A DNA stretch of 34,322 nt. Origin: Tenderia sp965602225 (GTDB taxonomy: Bacteria > Pseudomonadota > Gammaproteobacteria > Tenderiales > Tenderiaceae). The notes beneath the pieces are model-generated. The model made no database searches and was not told where the DNA came from. It saw nothing but the letters and a program-made list of their open reading frames with translations. Where the stretch lies: positions 1-34,322 of the forward strand of contig CBFCYE010000028.1 of NCBI GenBank assembly GCA_965602225.1. Reading direction: 5' to 3'. Shown one piece after another: positions 24,096-33,105 of the stretch. Each line of letters begins with the position of its first letter. The stretch's first letter is position 1. The position numbers and the translations under genes were made by a program.

Positions 24096-25454
24096 GTGGA
24101 GTTTTTTGAGCGCCCCGATGAGGGTGAACGCGCCGTTCTTGTACATCTGGATTTTCAGGTCGAGGATGCCCGCGAAGAGTTGGAAGAGTTTAAAGAGCTT
24201 GTTCTCTCGGCCGGCGCCGAACCTGTCGCAATTGTGCAGGGCAGTCGCCGTGCTCCTGATCCAAAATACTTTATAGGTGGCGGTAAGGCCGAAGAGATTA
24301 TTGGAATCGCTGCGGCTGAAGAGGCCGAGTTGGTGATCTTTAATCATGCTTTATCACCATCTCAAGAGCGTAATCTTGAACGGTTGTTGAAGTGCCGGGT
24401 GCTGGATCGTACTGGTCTGATTCTTGATATATTTGCTCAGCGTGCTCGTACCCATGAGGGTAAATTGCAGGTTGAGTTGGCTCAGCTGCGGCATTTGTCG
24501 ACTCGTTTGGTACGCGGTTGGACCCATCTGGAAAGACAAAAGGGTGGTATTGGTCTGCGTGGCCCGGGTGAAACCCAACTTGAGACCGATCGCCGTCTGA
24601 TTGTTGATCGTATCAAACAGCTCAACAAGAGGCTGGAGAAGGTGCGGCGCCAGCGCGAGGATAGGCGTCGTTCACGGCGTAAGGCCATGGTTCATGCGGT
24701 TTCACTGGTTGGTTATACCAATGCTGGTAAATCGACATTGTTCAATGCGCTGACTGATGCGGATGTTTATGCTGAAGATAAACTCTTCGCCACACTCGAT
24801 CCGACCTTGCGCAAGTTTGATGTGGAGACTGAGTTCGATACAATTCTGATTGATACGGTCGGTTTTATTCGTCATTTGCCTCACAGCCTGGTGGCAGCAT
24901 TCCGTTCAACTCTGGAGGAAACCCAGGGGGCAACCTTGCTGATGCATGTGATTGATGCTCATGACGAGGGTCGGCATGACCGGATTCATGAGGTCAACGA
25001 AGTATTGAAAGAAGTGGGTGCCCATGAGGTGCCGCAGCTGGAGGTCTATAACAAGATCGACTTGATGCAAGAGGCCGAGCCCAGAATTGATCGTGATGAG
25101 TTGGGCCGTCCTTTAAGGATCTGGATTTCAGCCAAGAGTGGTGATGGCCTCGACTTGCTTAAACAGGCTGTAACTGAACTTTTGCAGTGGCAAGAGGCCA
25201 AACAGCGGGGCGAAGAAGCATCGTTTGGAATGGTGAATAGCCGTCAGCACTATCAGTTGAGACTATCGCCAACGGCAGGCCGTTTACGGGCTGAACTGTT
25301 TGAACGTGAAATGGTTGAGCGTGAAGACGTGCTGGAAAATGGGGATTGTTTGCTAGACGTTCTTACCTGGCCACGGCAAATGGAAACATTTTGTCGTCAG
25401 GATGGATGTGAGTTAGTGGCGGACAATAACCTGGATTCGGTTATAAATTTATAG
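24096..25454 (+). CDS. hflX: GTPase HflX, ribosome-splitting factor
   Basis: HflX is a GTPase that splits stalled or stress-hibernating 70S ribosomes. The 452-residue product starts with a GTG (MEFFERPDEGERAVLVHLDF), 19 bases after hfq, with AGGTAAG upstream. The HflX-specific domain (about 15-190) includes HALSPSQERNLERLL, RARTHEGKLQVELAQL and GGIGLRGPGETQLETDRR. The G domain has G1 GYTNAGKST, G3 DTVGFIRHLP and G4 NKIDLM. A short C-terminal domain follows. The order hfq-hflX-hflK-hflC is the classic one. Confidence 0.96.
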   Translation: MEFFERPDEGERAVLVHLDFQVEDAREELEEFKELVLSAGAEPVAIVQGSRRAPDPKYFIGGGKAEEIIGIAAAEEAELVIFNHALSPSQERNLERLLKCRVLDRTGLILDIFAQRARTHEGKLQVELAQLRHLSTRLVRGWTHLERQKGGIGLRGPGETQLETDRRLIVDRIKQLNKRLEKVRRQREDRRRSRRKAMVHAVSLVGYTNAGKSTLFNALTDADVYAEDKLFATLDPTLRKFDVETEFDTILIDTVGFIRHLPHSLVAAFRSTLEETQGATLLMHVIDAHDEGRHDRIHEVNEVLKEVGAHEVPQLEVYNKIDLMQEAEPRIDRDELGRPLRIWISAKSGDGLDLLKQAVTELLQWQEAKQRGEEASFGMVNSRQHYQLRLSPTAGRLRAELFEREMVEREDVLENGDCLLDVLTWPRQMETFCRQDGCELVADNNLDSVINL

Positions 25455-25455
25455 T

Positions 25456-25521
25456 TTAGCCTTGCGGCTAAGTGATAAGGTTTCTAAAATTGCCAGTTCT
25501 GGTTTGAAATACTGAACTGGC
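25456..25521 (+). other. Two hairpins in the hflX-hflK gap
   Basis: TTAGCC/GGCTAA with a TTGC loop (25456-25471) and GCCAGTTC/GAACTGGC with a 14-base loop (25492-25521) lie in the 95-base gap between hflX and hflK. Neither has a run of T, so they look more like RNA processing, stabilisation or partial termination elements than full terminators. Confidence 0.4.
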
Positions 25522-25549
25522 TTACGACTTTTATTGATTGGAGAGGCAC

Positions 25550-26800
25550 ATGGCCTGGAATGAGCCGGGTGGATCGAAGGATAATGATCCATGGGGAAAC
25601 AAACGCAAAGACGAACAGGGTCCTCCTGATCTGGACGAAGTTGTCCGTAAGATGCAGGATAAGCTTGGTGCAATGTTCGGTGGCAAGAAAAGCGGCAATA
25701 ACGGCGGTGGCGGTAACGGCCCTAGCCTAGGTAAGGGTGGTGCGGCTGGTATGGGTCTGACCCTGGCGATTGCCGTGGGTGCCTGGCTGGTCTATGACAT
25801 GGCGCATATCATTCAGCCTGCTGAGCAGGGTGTGGTGATGCGTTTTGGTAAATACGTTGACACCTTACAGCCTGGTTTGAGTTTCCGTCTGCCACGTCCA
25901 GTTGAACAAGTGGTTCGGGTCGATGTTGCCCAGAATAGGGATGTGCTTATCGGCTATCGTGCGGCGGGCGGCGGCGGACGTACCAGCAGCAAGAGTTCTT
26001 CTGTTGCCAGTGAATCCTTGATGTTGACCCGTGATGAAAACATCGTTGAGGTCAGTTTTGCGATTCAATACAACATCAAATCATCCTCCGATTACCTGTT
26101 TAAAGTTCGTGATCCAGACCTAACCCTGCGCGAGGCGGCCGAGAGTGCCATTCGTGAAGTGGTGGGTAAGAGTGACATGGACTTTATTCTGAAAGAAGGT
26201 CGCAGTGACATCGTTAACGGTGTACAGAGTCGGATTCAGGAGATTATTGATATCTATCAAACCGGTTTAATGGTCATTAGTGTCAATATGCAGGATGCGC
26301 AACCACCTGAACAGGTGCAGCATGCATTCGATGATGCGGTTAAGGCGCGCGAGGATCAGCAACGTTTGATCAATGAATCTCAAGCTTATTCCAATGATAT
26401 TTTGCCTAGGGCGCGTGGTGCCTCAGCACGTCAAATCGAAGAAGCCAGTGGTTACAAAGAACAAGTAGTTGCCCAGGCTGAAGGTGAGGCTGCCCGTTTT
26501 GAAAGTATCCTGACTGAATACAAGCGGGCACCAAAGGTTACCCGCCAACGCCTCTATATAGAGACTATGGAAGAAGTATTGTCCAAGTCTTCCAAGGTGA
26601 TGATCGATGTTGAAGGTGGAAACAACCTGATGTATCTGCCGCTGGACCGTATGATGCAAGGTCAGCCAGCACCAAGTCAGGGGCAGAGTTTTAGCCCCAA
26701 CCTTTCTAATCTAGAGAGCCAGGCAGGCTCAGCTGCACGTTCAGCGCAACAGTTTATTCAGCGTGAACGTGATTCACTTCGTAGTCGGGAGCAACGCTAA
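25550..26800 (+). CDS. hflK: HflK, membrane regulator of FtsH
   Basis: HflK and HflC form a large SPFH-domain complex around the membrane protease FtsH. The 416-residue product has a Gly/Asn-rich cytoplasmic N-terminus (MAWNEPGGSKDNDPWG...), one transmembrane helix (about 66-88, GMGLTLAIAVGAWLVYDMA) and the SPFH domain (about 90-290) starting PAEQGVVMRFGKYV. A Gly/Ser insertion (AAGGGGRTSSKSSS) is present in that domain. A coiled coil (about 265-345) and a Gln/Ser-rich tail complete it. The ATG at 25550 is preferred over a TTG at 25538, with GGAGAGG before it. The stop overlaps the hflC ATG (TAATG). Confidence 0.95.
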   Translation: MAWNEPGGSKDNDPWGNKRKDEQGPPDLDEVVRKMQDKLGAMFGGKKSGNNGGGGNGPSLGKGGAAGMGLTLAIAVGAWLVYDMAHIIQPAEQGVVMRFGKYVDTLQPGLSFRLPRPVEQVVRVDVAQNRDVLIGYRAAGGGGRTSSKSSSVASESLMLTRDENIVEVSFAIQYNIKSSSDYLFKVRDPDLTLREAAESAIREVVGKSDMDFILKEGRSDIVNGVQSRIQEIIDIYQTGLMVISVNMQDAQPPEQVQHAFDDAVKAREDQQRLINESQAYSNDILPRARGASARQIEEASGYKEQVVAQAEGEAARFESILTEYKRAPKVTRQRLYIETMEEVLSKSSKVMIDVEGGNNLMYLPLDRMMQGQPAPSQGQSFSPNLSNLESQAGSAARSAQQFIQRERDSLRSREQR

Positions 26801-27675
26801 TGGATCAGGGTAAAGGTTTAGGGATTATAATCCTGCTGGGTGCAGTTCTGATCCTGGGTATGTTTTCTGTTTTTACGGTCAATGAGCGTGAGAAAGCGAT
26901 TCTGTTACGTCTGGGTGAAATTGAAACGACTGATTTTGCGCCGGGCATCCATTTCAAGATTCCTTTTATCAATAATATTAGGAAGTTTGATGGTCGCGTG
27001 CTGACTATGGATGCCCAGCCAGAAACCTTCCTCACGGTTGAGAAGAAAAATGTGGTGGTGGATGCCTTTGTTAAGTGGCGTATCGCCGATGAGTCCAAAT
27101 TTTTCACTGCCATGGGGGGTACCGAGAATCGTACCAACACCCGTCTGTCTCAGATTGTTAAAGACAGTCTGCGTGAAGAGTTTGCTCGTCGTACCATTCA
27201 GGAGGTTATCTCGGGTGAACGTGCCGAGATCATGGATATCGCAACGCAGACTGCAGATGTGAAGTCGCAGGAGTTTGGCGTTAAAGTGATCGATGTGCGC
27301 ATCAAACGTATCGATCTGAAGGGTGAGATCAGCGACTCGGTTTATGATCGTATGGTGGCTGAACGTGCTCGTGTTGCTGCTGATTTCCGCGCCAAAGGTG
27401 CTGAGATTGCTGAAAAGACCCGTGCTGATGCCGATAAGCAGCGTACGGTTTTGCTAGCAGAATCGTATCGTGAAGCAGAACAACTACGTGGTCAAGGTGA
27501 TGCGATGGCTTCTGAGATTTACGCCAAGGCTTATAATCAGGACTCTGAGTTTTACTCTTTCTACCGTAGCCTGCTGGCCTATAAAGAATCGTTCAAAAAC
27601 AAGAGCGATATAATGGTGATCAAGCCTGATACTGAGTTCTTCCGTTACTTTGGTGACCAGGACGGAGCCAAGTAG
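26800..27675 (+). CDS. hflC: HflC, membrane regulator of FtsH
   Basis: HflC is the partner of HflK. The 291-residue product has an N-terminal membrane helix (about 8-27, GIIILLGAVLILGMFSVF), then the SPFH domain starting FTVNEREKAILLRLGEIE. It continues with VDAFVKWRIAD and a coiled-coil region rich in Ala/Glu/Arg (about 185-245), ending ...YFGDQDGAK. Start and stop overlap with hflK imply translational coupling and matched stoichiometry. A terminator lies 55 bases after its stop. Confidence 0.96.
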   Translation: MDQGKGLGIIILLGAVLILGMFSVFTVNEREKAILLRLGEIETTDFAPGIHFKIPFINNIRKFDGRVLTMDAQPETFLTVEKKNVVVDAFVKWRIADESKFFTAMGGTENRTNTRLSQIVKDSLREEFARRTIQEVISGERAEIMDIATQTADVKSQEFGVKVIDVRIKRIDLKGEISDSVYDRMVAERARVAADFRAKGAEIAEKTRADADKQRTVLLAESYREAEQLRGQGDAMASEIYAKAYNQDSEFYSFYRSLLAYKESFKNKSDIMVIKPDTEFFRYFGDQDGAK

Positions 27676-27729
27676 TAAAGGCGTAGCCTGACGGGCAATT
27701 TGTTTCATAAACAGGTAAAATACGAAACC

Positions 27730-27763
27730 GGGCATGACACTTAGTGTGATGCCCGCTTTTTTT
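27730..27763 (+). terminator. Intrinsic terminator after hflC
   Basis: GGGCATGACACT (27730-27741) pairs with AGTGTGATGCCC (27743-27754) with one internal mismatch and a tiny loop, followed by GC and seven T (27757-27763). It ends only 7 bases before the yjeT start codon. Confidence 0.85.
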
Positions 27764-27770
27764 GGTAACG

Positions 27771-27959
27771 ATGATGTGGCAAGACTTGTGGACGGCGCTG
27801 GCGCTGGTTCTGGTGATTGAGGGGGTTTTGCCCTTTATTAATCCCAATGGCATGCGCAACGTCTGGCAGCAGATGGTGCAAATGGATGACAAGTCCCTGC
27901 GTATTGCTGGCCTGGCGAGCATGATTGCCGGTCTCATCGTGTTAAGCCTGGTGCGTTAA
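27771..27959 (+). CDS. yjeT: DUF2065 small membrane protein (YjeT family)
   Basis: The product is 62 residues if the first ATG is used. It has two hydrophobic helices: MWQDLWTALALVLVIEGVLPF and, after NPNGMRNVWQQMVQMDD, SLRIAGLASMIAGLIVLSLV. This is the DUF2065 pattern, usually found just downstream of hflC. Function is unknown for the family. An in-frame TTG at 27762 and a second ATG at 27774 are other starts. No clear ribosome binding site is present because the hflC terminator T-run lies directly upstream. Confidence 0.82.
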   Translation: MMWQDLWTALALVLVIEGVLPFINPNGMRNVWQQMVQMDDKSLRIAGLASMIAGLIVLSLVR

Positions 27960-27978
27960 AAAGCACCCAGATTATAAA

Positions 27979-29175
27979 ATGGTTGGAAGCGTGACACAGA
28001 AAAACGAACGCTGGTTATTGCCGGAAGGCATAGTCGAATTGCTGCCGGAACAGGCACAACAGCTTGAGCAATTACGCCGCCTGTTGGTGGATAATTTTAA
28101 TGCTTGGGGTTATGAACTCGTCATGCCGCCGCTGATGGAATATCTGGAGTCATTACAGGTAGGCACCGGCAGTGATCTTGATCTGCAGACCTTTAAATTG
28201 ATTGACCAATTGACAGGTCGCTTGATGGGGATTCGTGCTGATATGACGCCACAAGTCGCGCGTATTGATGCCCACGTTCTCAAACGTGATGTCCCCACTC
28301 GTCTATGTTATATCGGCCCCGTTTTACATACCAAATCATCAGGTTTTGAAAGGTCTCGTTCACCGCTTCAAGTGGGGGCCGAGCTGTATGGTCATGCCGG
28401 CATCGAGAGTGATGTGGAAATTCTGCGTTTGATGGTGGAAACCCTAAGGTCGGCCGGTGTTGAAAATCTTCATATTGACCTGGGTCATGTGGGTATTTAT
28501 CGCGAATTGGTGAAAGACGCAGGCTTGTCTGCCGACCAGGAAGTGACCTTGTTTGAGGCCATGCAGCGTAAGGCCAAACCTGAAATCCATGCCTATCTTA
28601 AAGACTGGGGAGTCAAGAGTCCGGTGCGTGAACAGCTTCGTAGTCTGGTGAATCTGAACGGTGACAGCTCCGTATTAGCGCAAGCGCGTGAAGCATTTGC
28701 CTCAGCAAGTGACGGCGTTAAAGCTGCGCTTGAAAATCTGATTCAGATTGCTGCATTGGCTGAGCGTCACATCGGCGACCTGCCTCTCTATTTTGATTTG
28801 GCTGAACTACGTGGCTATCGTTATCAGACCGGCGTGGTATTTGCTGCTTTTGTCCCGGGCCATGGTCAGGAGATCGCCCGCGGTGGTCGTTATGATGCTA
28901 TCGGTGAGGCCTTTGGCCGTGCCCGTCCGGCCACCGGTTTTAGTACCGATCTTAAGAACCTTGTCAGTTTGAGTCAGAAGGGCATGCCAACAGTTAGCGG
29001 TATTTTTGCGCCAGTCTCTGATGGTCAATCACTTGATGCCAAGATTGTGGAATTGCGTGGCCAGGGTGAGCGTGTGGTTGCCATGTTGCCAGGGCAGCGT
29101 GGTGGCGCGGCTGATTTCGGTTGTGACCGTGTCTTGCAGCAAAGTAGCAACGGCTGGGAAGTGGCTTCAGTTTAG
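27979..29175 (+). CDS. hisZ: HisZ, regulatory subunit of ATP phosphoribosyltransferase
   Basis: HisZ is a catalytically inactive histidyl-tRNA-synthetase-like protein that activates short-form HisG in the first step of histidine synthesis. The 398-residue product starts RWLLPEGIVELLPEQA and has the class II core motifs MPPLMEYLESL, GIRADMTPQVARIDAHVL and RGGRYDAIGEAFGRARPATGF. It lacks the C-terminal anticodon-binding domain of HisS. The hisZ-purA order is common in gamma- and betaproteobacteria. The ATG at 27979 is used; a GTG at 27991 is an alternative. Confidence 0.93.
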   Translation: MVGSVTQKNERWLLPEGIVELLPEQAQQLEQLRRLLVDNFNAWGYELVMPPLMEYLESLQVGTGSDLDLQTFKLIDQLTGRLMGIRADMTPQVARIDAHVLKRDVPTRLCYIGPVLHTKSSGFERSRSPLQVGAELYGHAGIESDVEILRLMVETLRSAGVENLHIDLGHVGIYRELVKDAGLSADQEVTLFEAMQRKAKPEIHAYLKDWGVKSPVREQLRSLVNLNGDSSVLAQAREAFASASDGVKAALENLIQIAALAERHIGDLPLYFDLAELRGYRYQTGVVFAAFVPGHGQEIARGGRYDAIGEAFGRARPATGFSTDLKNLVSLSQKGMPTVSGIFAPVSDGQSLDAKIVELRGQGERVVAMLPGQRGGAADFGCDRVLQQSSNGWEVASV

Positions 29176-29230
29176 AAGCTGAATATTAATTGGCCAGAAT
29201 TTTTATTTATCTACAAATGGTAATCAATAA

Positions 29231-30532
29231 ATGAGCAGTGGTAAGAACGTAGTTGTCATCGGCACCCAATGGGGCGATGAGGGCAAGGGTAAGATTGTTG
29301 ATCTGCTGACCGACACGGTTGCAGCAGTGGTTCGCTTTCAGGGTGGCCATAATGCCGGTCACACCTTGGTGATCGATGGTGAAAAGACGGTCTTGCATCT
29401 GATTCCATCGGGCATCCTGCGTGAAAATGTTCAGTGTCTGATTGGTAATGGTGTGGTGTTGTCTCCTGAAGCGTTGTTGACCGAGATCGAAGGTCTGGAG
29501 GCCAAGGGTGTGCCAGCGCGCGAGCGTTTGAAGATCAGCCCTTCCTGTCCATTGATTCTGCCTTATCATGTTGCCCTGGATCAGGCCCGTGAACGCGCCC
29601 GCGGCAAGTTGGCAATTGGTACTACTGGTCGCGGTATCGGTCCGGCCTATGAAGACAAGGTTTCACGTCGCGGTCTGCGCCTGGATGATCTGTTTCATCG
29701 TGAGCGTTTTGCGGCCAAACTGGGTGAGGTTCTCGATTATCACAACTTCATGCTGAAAAACTATTACAAGACTGACGTCATCGATTTTCAGCAGGTCATG
29801 GATCAGAGCCTCAGCTGGGCCGAACAGCTAGAGCCTATGACTGCCGATGTCACCGGCATGCTGCATGATTATCGTGATAATGGTCACAGTGTCATGTATG
29901 AAGGCGCCCAAGGTGCTTTGTTGGATATCGATCACGGTACCTATCCATTTGTGACATCTTCAAATACGACTGCTGGCGGCGCAGCTACTGGCAGTGGCAT
30001 GGGGCCACGTGGCCTGGATTATGTGCTGGGCATCACCAAGGCCTATACCACCCGTGTCGGTGCCGGTCCGTTCCCGACCGAATTGTTTGACGAAATGGGT
30101 GAGCACCTGGCACGTCGCGGCCATGAATTTGGCTCTACCACTGGCCGTGCGCGGCGTTGTGGCTGGTTTGATGCCGTTGCAATGCGCCGCTCGAATCAGG
30201 TCAACAGCGTGACTGGTTTGTGTATTACTAAGTTGGATGTCATGGATGGTCTGGATACTATTCGTATCTGTGTCGGTTATGAGCGTGATGGTGAAGCATA
30301 TACATCGGCTTCTTTGGCTGCGGATGTGTTGGATAATTGCACGCCTGTCTATGAAGACATGCCGGGCTGGAAAGAGTCCACCGTCGGTGCCAAACGTTAC
30401 GAAGATCTACCGGAAGCCGCTCAGGCCTACCTGAAACGCATCGAAGAGATCTCAGGTGTACCTGTAGATATTATTTCGACCGGTCCTGATCGTGAAGAGA
30501 CCATTGTGCTCAGGAACCCGTTCGACGCATAA
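29231..30532 (+). CDS. purA: Adenylosuccinate synthetase
   Basis: PurA joins IMP and aspartate with GTP to make adenylosuccinate, the first committed step to AMP. The 433-residue product has the N-terminal GTQWGDEGKGKIVDLL with catalytic Asp and the P-loop, then GHNAGHTLVIDG, IGTTGRGIGPAYEDK, GAQGALLDIDHGTYPFVTSS and GSTTGRARRCGWFDAV. The C-terminal substrate loop and GPDREETIVL complete the family pattern. It lies 55 bases after hisZ and is closed by a terminator. Confidence 0.97.
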   Translation: MSSGKNVVVIGTQWGDEGKGKIVDLLTDTVAAVVRFQGGHNAGHTLVIDGEKTVLHLIPSGILRENVQCLIGNGVVLSPEALLTEIEGLEAKGVPARERLKISPSCPLILPYHVALDQARERARGKLAIGTTGRGIGPAYEDKVSRRGLRLDDLFHRERFAAKLGEVLDYHNFMLKNYYKTDVIDFQQVMDQSLSWAEQLEPMTADVTGMLHDYRDNGHSVMYEGAQGALLDIDHGTYPFVTSSNTTAGGAATGSGMGPRGLDYVLGITKAYTTRVGAGPFPTELFDEMGEHLARRGHEFGSTTGRARRCGWFDAVAMRRSNQVNSVTGLCITKLDVMDGLDTIRICVGYERDGEAYTSASLAADVLDNCTPVYEDMPGWKESTVGAKRYEDLPEAAQAYLKRIEEISGVPVDIISTGPDREETIVLRNPFDA

Positions 30533-30554
30533 GTTTTTAAACAAGCTAATGATG

Positions 30555-30590
30555 AAAGGCCGCAGCACAATAAAAGTGCTGCGGCCTTTT
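30555..30590 (+). terminator. Intrinsic terminator after purA
   Basis: AAAGGCCGCAGCAC (30555-30568) and GTGCTGCGGCCTTT (30576-30589) form a 14-bp perfect stem with a 7-base loop and a T-run at the end. Confidence 0.9.
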
Positions 30591-30638
30591 GCGTTTCTGG
30601 GGTAAGTTTAAAGAATATGTTTATTTGAGAATCCTTAC

Positions 30639-30980
30639 ATGCACGAAATATCGCTTTGCCAGAGTGTGTTGAAGATTATCGAACAACAGGCTGCAGAGCA
30701 AAACTACTCGCGTGTTAAAACTGTTTTTCTGGAAGTAGGGCGATTGGCCGCGGTAGAACCTGAGTCGCTACGTTTTGGTTTCGATGCGGTGATGAAAGAC
30801 TCTATAGCCGATGGTGCAAGGCTTGAGATTATCGATGTTATTGGCCAGGCTGTTTGTTTGCAGTGCAAGAGTAGGGTGGAAGTAAAACAGCGCTTTGATG
30901 CCTGTCCACAATGTGGCGCCGTAGCATTGCTGATTGAGCAAGGCGAAGAACTGCGTATTAAAGAGTTGGAGGTGGAATAG
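30639..30980 (+). CDS. hypA: Hydrogenase nickel-insertion protein HypA
   Basis: HypA delivers nickel, with HypB, to the large subunit of [NiFe]-hydrogenases. The 113-residue product begins MHEISLCQSVL with the nickel-binding His2. It has a zinc site of two CxxC pairs (Cys73/Cys76 in CLQC, Cys89/Cys92 in CPQC). Its stop shares one base with the hypB GTG. The 48 bases between the purA terminator and the ATG should hold the hyp promoter; I see no clear FNR or sigma-54 site there. Confidence 0.95.
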   Translation: MHEISLCQSVLKIIEQQAAEQNYSRVKTVFLEVGRLAAVEPESLRFGFDAVMKDSIADGARLEIIDVIGQAVCLQCKSRVEVKQRFDACPQCGAVALLIEQGEELRIKELEVE

Positions 30981-31744
30981 TGTGTCTTGATTGTGGTTGC
31001 GGCAGTGATCAGATAAAGATTGATAACGAGTCACACGCATGTGCTAGCCGCAGGGTTAATATCGAGATCGATATTCTGGCGGCAAACAATAACTACGCAA
31101 CGGCTAATCGTCAGTTCTTGGCTGAAAAAAACATTCTTACCTTAAATTTGTTGTCCAGTCCTGGGTCAGGAAAAACAACGCTGCTGACGCGCACCATTAC
31201 GGATTTAAAAAACACGCATGCAATGACGGTGATCGAAGGTGATCAGCAGACCAGCAACGATGCCGAGCGGATACGTGCCACCGGTGTTCAGGCCATTCAG
31301 ATCAATACCGGCAAGGGCTGTCACCTTGATGCTCATATGATTGGTCATGCGCTGGAAAAACTGCAGCCAGACGATGACAGTCTGTTGTTCATTGAAAATG
31401 TCGGCAACCTGGTTTGTCCTGCCAGCTTTGACCTGGGCGAGTCCTACAAGGTGGTGATTCTTTCTGTCACCGAGGGTGAAGACAAACCGCTTAAATATCC
31501 GGACATGTTTCATGCAGCAGATGTGATGATTATTAACAAAATTGATCTGCTGCCGTATGTTGAGTTTGATCTTGATAGGTGTATTGAATATGCGCGGCGC
31601 GTTAATCCTGATATCGAAGTGATTCAGCTTTCTGCCAGCAAAGGTGAAGGATTGGCTCAATGGTATGAATGGATTGAACTGCGCCGTGATCACCCAGGCA
31701 AGAGTATTTCTGCGCATGGCGCAGCCTATAGCGAAGAGACGTAA
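30980..31744 (+). CDS. hypB: Hydrogenase maturation GTPase HypB
   Basis: HypB is the GTPase that powers nickel insertion. The 254-residue product starts with a GTG overlapping the hypA stop (TAGTG). Its N-terminus MCLDCGCGS carries the CxxCxC high-affinity nickel site seen in E. coli HypB. There is no His-rich nickel-storage stretch. The P-loop is SSPGSGKTTLL (Lys65), and KGCHLDAHM contains the Cys-His pair of the G-domain metal site. NKIDLLPYVEFD is the G4 region. Confidence 0.95.
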   Translation: MCLDCGCGSDQIKIDNESHACASRRVNIEIDILAANNNYATANRQFLAEKNILTLNLLSSPGSGKTTLLTRTITDLKNTHAMTVIEGDQQTSNDAERIRATGVQAIQINTGKGCHLDAHMIGHALEKLQPDDDSLLFIENVGNLVCPASFDLGESYKVVILSVTEGEDKPLKYPDMFHAADVMIINKIDLLPYVEFDLDRCIEYARRVNPDIEVIQLSASKGEGLAQWYEWIELRRDHPGKSISAHGAAYSEET

Positions 31745-31747
31745 TTC

Positions 31748-31978
31748 ATGTGCCTCGCCATTCCAGCTGAAGTCATTTCTATCGACCAAGATAATGCGCT
31801 GGTCTCGCTAGGTGGTATCAAAAAACAGATTTCACTGACGCTGGTGGAGGATGTAAAAGTTGGTGATTATTTATTGATTCATGTCGGCTATGCACTGAGC
31901 AAAATTAGCCCAGATGAAGCGCAAAAGACGCTTGAGTTGTTTGCCGAGGCCGGCATGCTGGACATGCAGTCACAATGA
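31748..31978 (+). CDS. hypC: Hydrogenase assembly chaperone HypC/HybG
   Basis: HypC carries the Fe(CN)2CO moiety with HypD and chaperones the hydrogenase large-subunit precursor. The 76-residue product begins MCLAIPAEVISI with the essential Cys2 and has GDYLLIHVGYALSKI, the family core. It begins 3 bases after hypB and overlaps hypD by 4 bases (ATGA). Confidence 0.95.
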   Translation: MCLAIPAEVISIDQDNALVSLGGIKKQISLTLVEDVKVGDYLLIHVGYALSKISPDEAQKTLELFAEAGMLDMQSQ

Positions 31979-33105
31979 AATACGTTAATGAATTTCGCGA
32001 TCAGAAAACCGCCAGGCATATCGCTGCGGCTATCAAACAAGAAGCACAGACAGGGCGTCATTACCGGCTGATGGAGTTTTGCGGCGGCCATACCCACGCC
32101 ATCTTTCGTTATGGTATCCAAGACTTGATGCCTGCCAATGTCGAATTTGTGCACGGCCCTGGTTGTCCGGTCTGCGTCTTGCCTGCGGCGCGTATCGATG
32201 AAGCCATGCAACTGGCAGAACAACACGGGGTCATTCTCTGTACCTATGGCGATATGATGCGTGTACCCGCCGGTAGCCGACGTAGCTTGATGCAAGCCAA
32301 GGCTGGCGGTGCTGATATTCGAATGATCTATTCCACTCAGGACGCCTTGCAGATCGCCCGCGACAATCCGAACCAGCAGGTGGTCTTCTTCGCCATCGGT
32401 TTCGAAACCACCACACCGCCGACTGCTGTTGCCATCAAGCAGGCGGCAGCCGAGGGGATAAATAATTTTTCTGTTTTTTGTAATCACGTCCTTACCCCGG
32501 CAGCGTTGGGGGCAATTCTCAACGCACCTGACCCCGTGACTATCGATGCCTTTCTTGGCCCGTCTCATGTCAGCACCATTATCGGCAGTCGTCCCTATGA
32601 GCAGTTTGCTAAAGAGTATGGCAAGCCGATTGTGATTGCAGGTTTTGAACCCTTGGATGTAATGCAGTCGGCCTTGATGGCAATCCGTTTGGTAAATGAA
32701 GGCAGTCACGAAGTTGAAAATGAATACAGTCGTGCCGTAACGCGTGACGGCAACAGCAAGGCACAAGCATTGATGGCTGATGTGTTTGAGCTGCGCGACA
32801 GTTTTGAGTGGCGTGGTCTGGGTCTGATTGCTGATAGCGCCTTGCAGATAAAACCTGAATTCGTCAGCTTCGATGCTGAAAAACGTTTTGCCGTTGAGAC
32901 TCATGCCATCAGCGATGTAAAAGGCTGTGCCTGTCCCGAAATCCTGCGAGGGCAAAAGAAACCGGTCGAGTGCAAACTGTTTGGTACAGTCTGCACGCCA
33001 GAAAACCCGATGGGTTCCTGCATGGTCTCGTCAGAGGGTGCCTGCGCTGCCTATTGGTCTTATGGCCGTCATCGGGATGAACCAAGCTGTGAGCCAGCCG
33101 CATGA
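31975..33105 (+). CDS. hypD: Hydrogenase formation protein HypD
   Basis: HypD is the Fe-S protein on which the Fe(CN)2CO group is assembled. The 376-residue product contains MEFCGGHTHAIFRYGI, HGPGCPVCVLP and FFAIGFETTTPPTAVAI. The cysteine-rich C-terminal part (CACPEIL, CKLFGTVC, GSCMVSSEGACAAYW) binds the [4Fe-4S] cluster. It overlaps hypC and hypE by 4 bases at each end. A long open frame on the opposite strand is treated as a shadow. Confidence 0.96.
   Translation: MKYVNEFRDQKTARHIAAAIKQEAQTGRHYRLMEFCGGHTHAIFRYGIQDLMPANVEFVHGPGCPVCVLPAARIDEAMQLAEQHGVILCTYGDMMRVPAGSRRSLMQAKAGGADIRMIYSTQDALQIARDNPNQQVVFFAIGFETTTPPTAVAIKQAAAEGINNFSVFCNHVLTPAALGAILNAPDPVTIDAFLGPSHVSTIIGSRPYEQFAKEYGKPIVIAGFEPLDVMQSALMAIRLVNEGSHEVENEYSRAVTRDGNSKAQALMADVFELRDSFEWRGLGLIADSALQIKPEFVSFDAEKRFAVETHAISDVKGCACPEILRGQKKPVECKLFGTVCTPENPMGSCMVSSEGACAAYWSYGRHRDEPSCEPAA

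Noticed and set aside
31888..32955. Long minus-strand open frame (355 codons) opposite hypC/hypD
   Set aside because: It lies opposite strongly conserved hypD, has no family motif, and such shadows are common opposite GC-moderate coding DNA.
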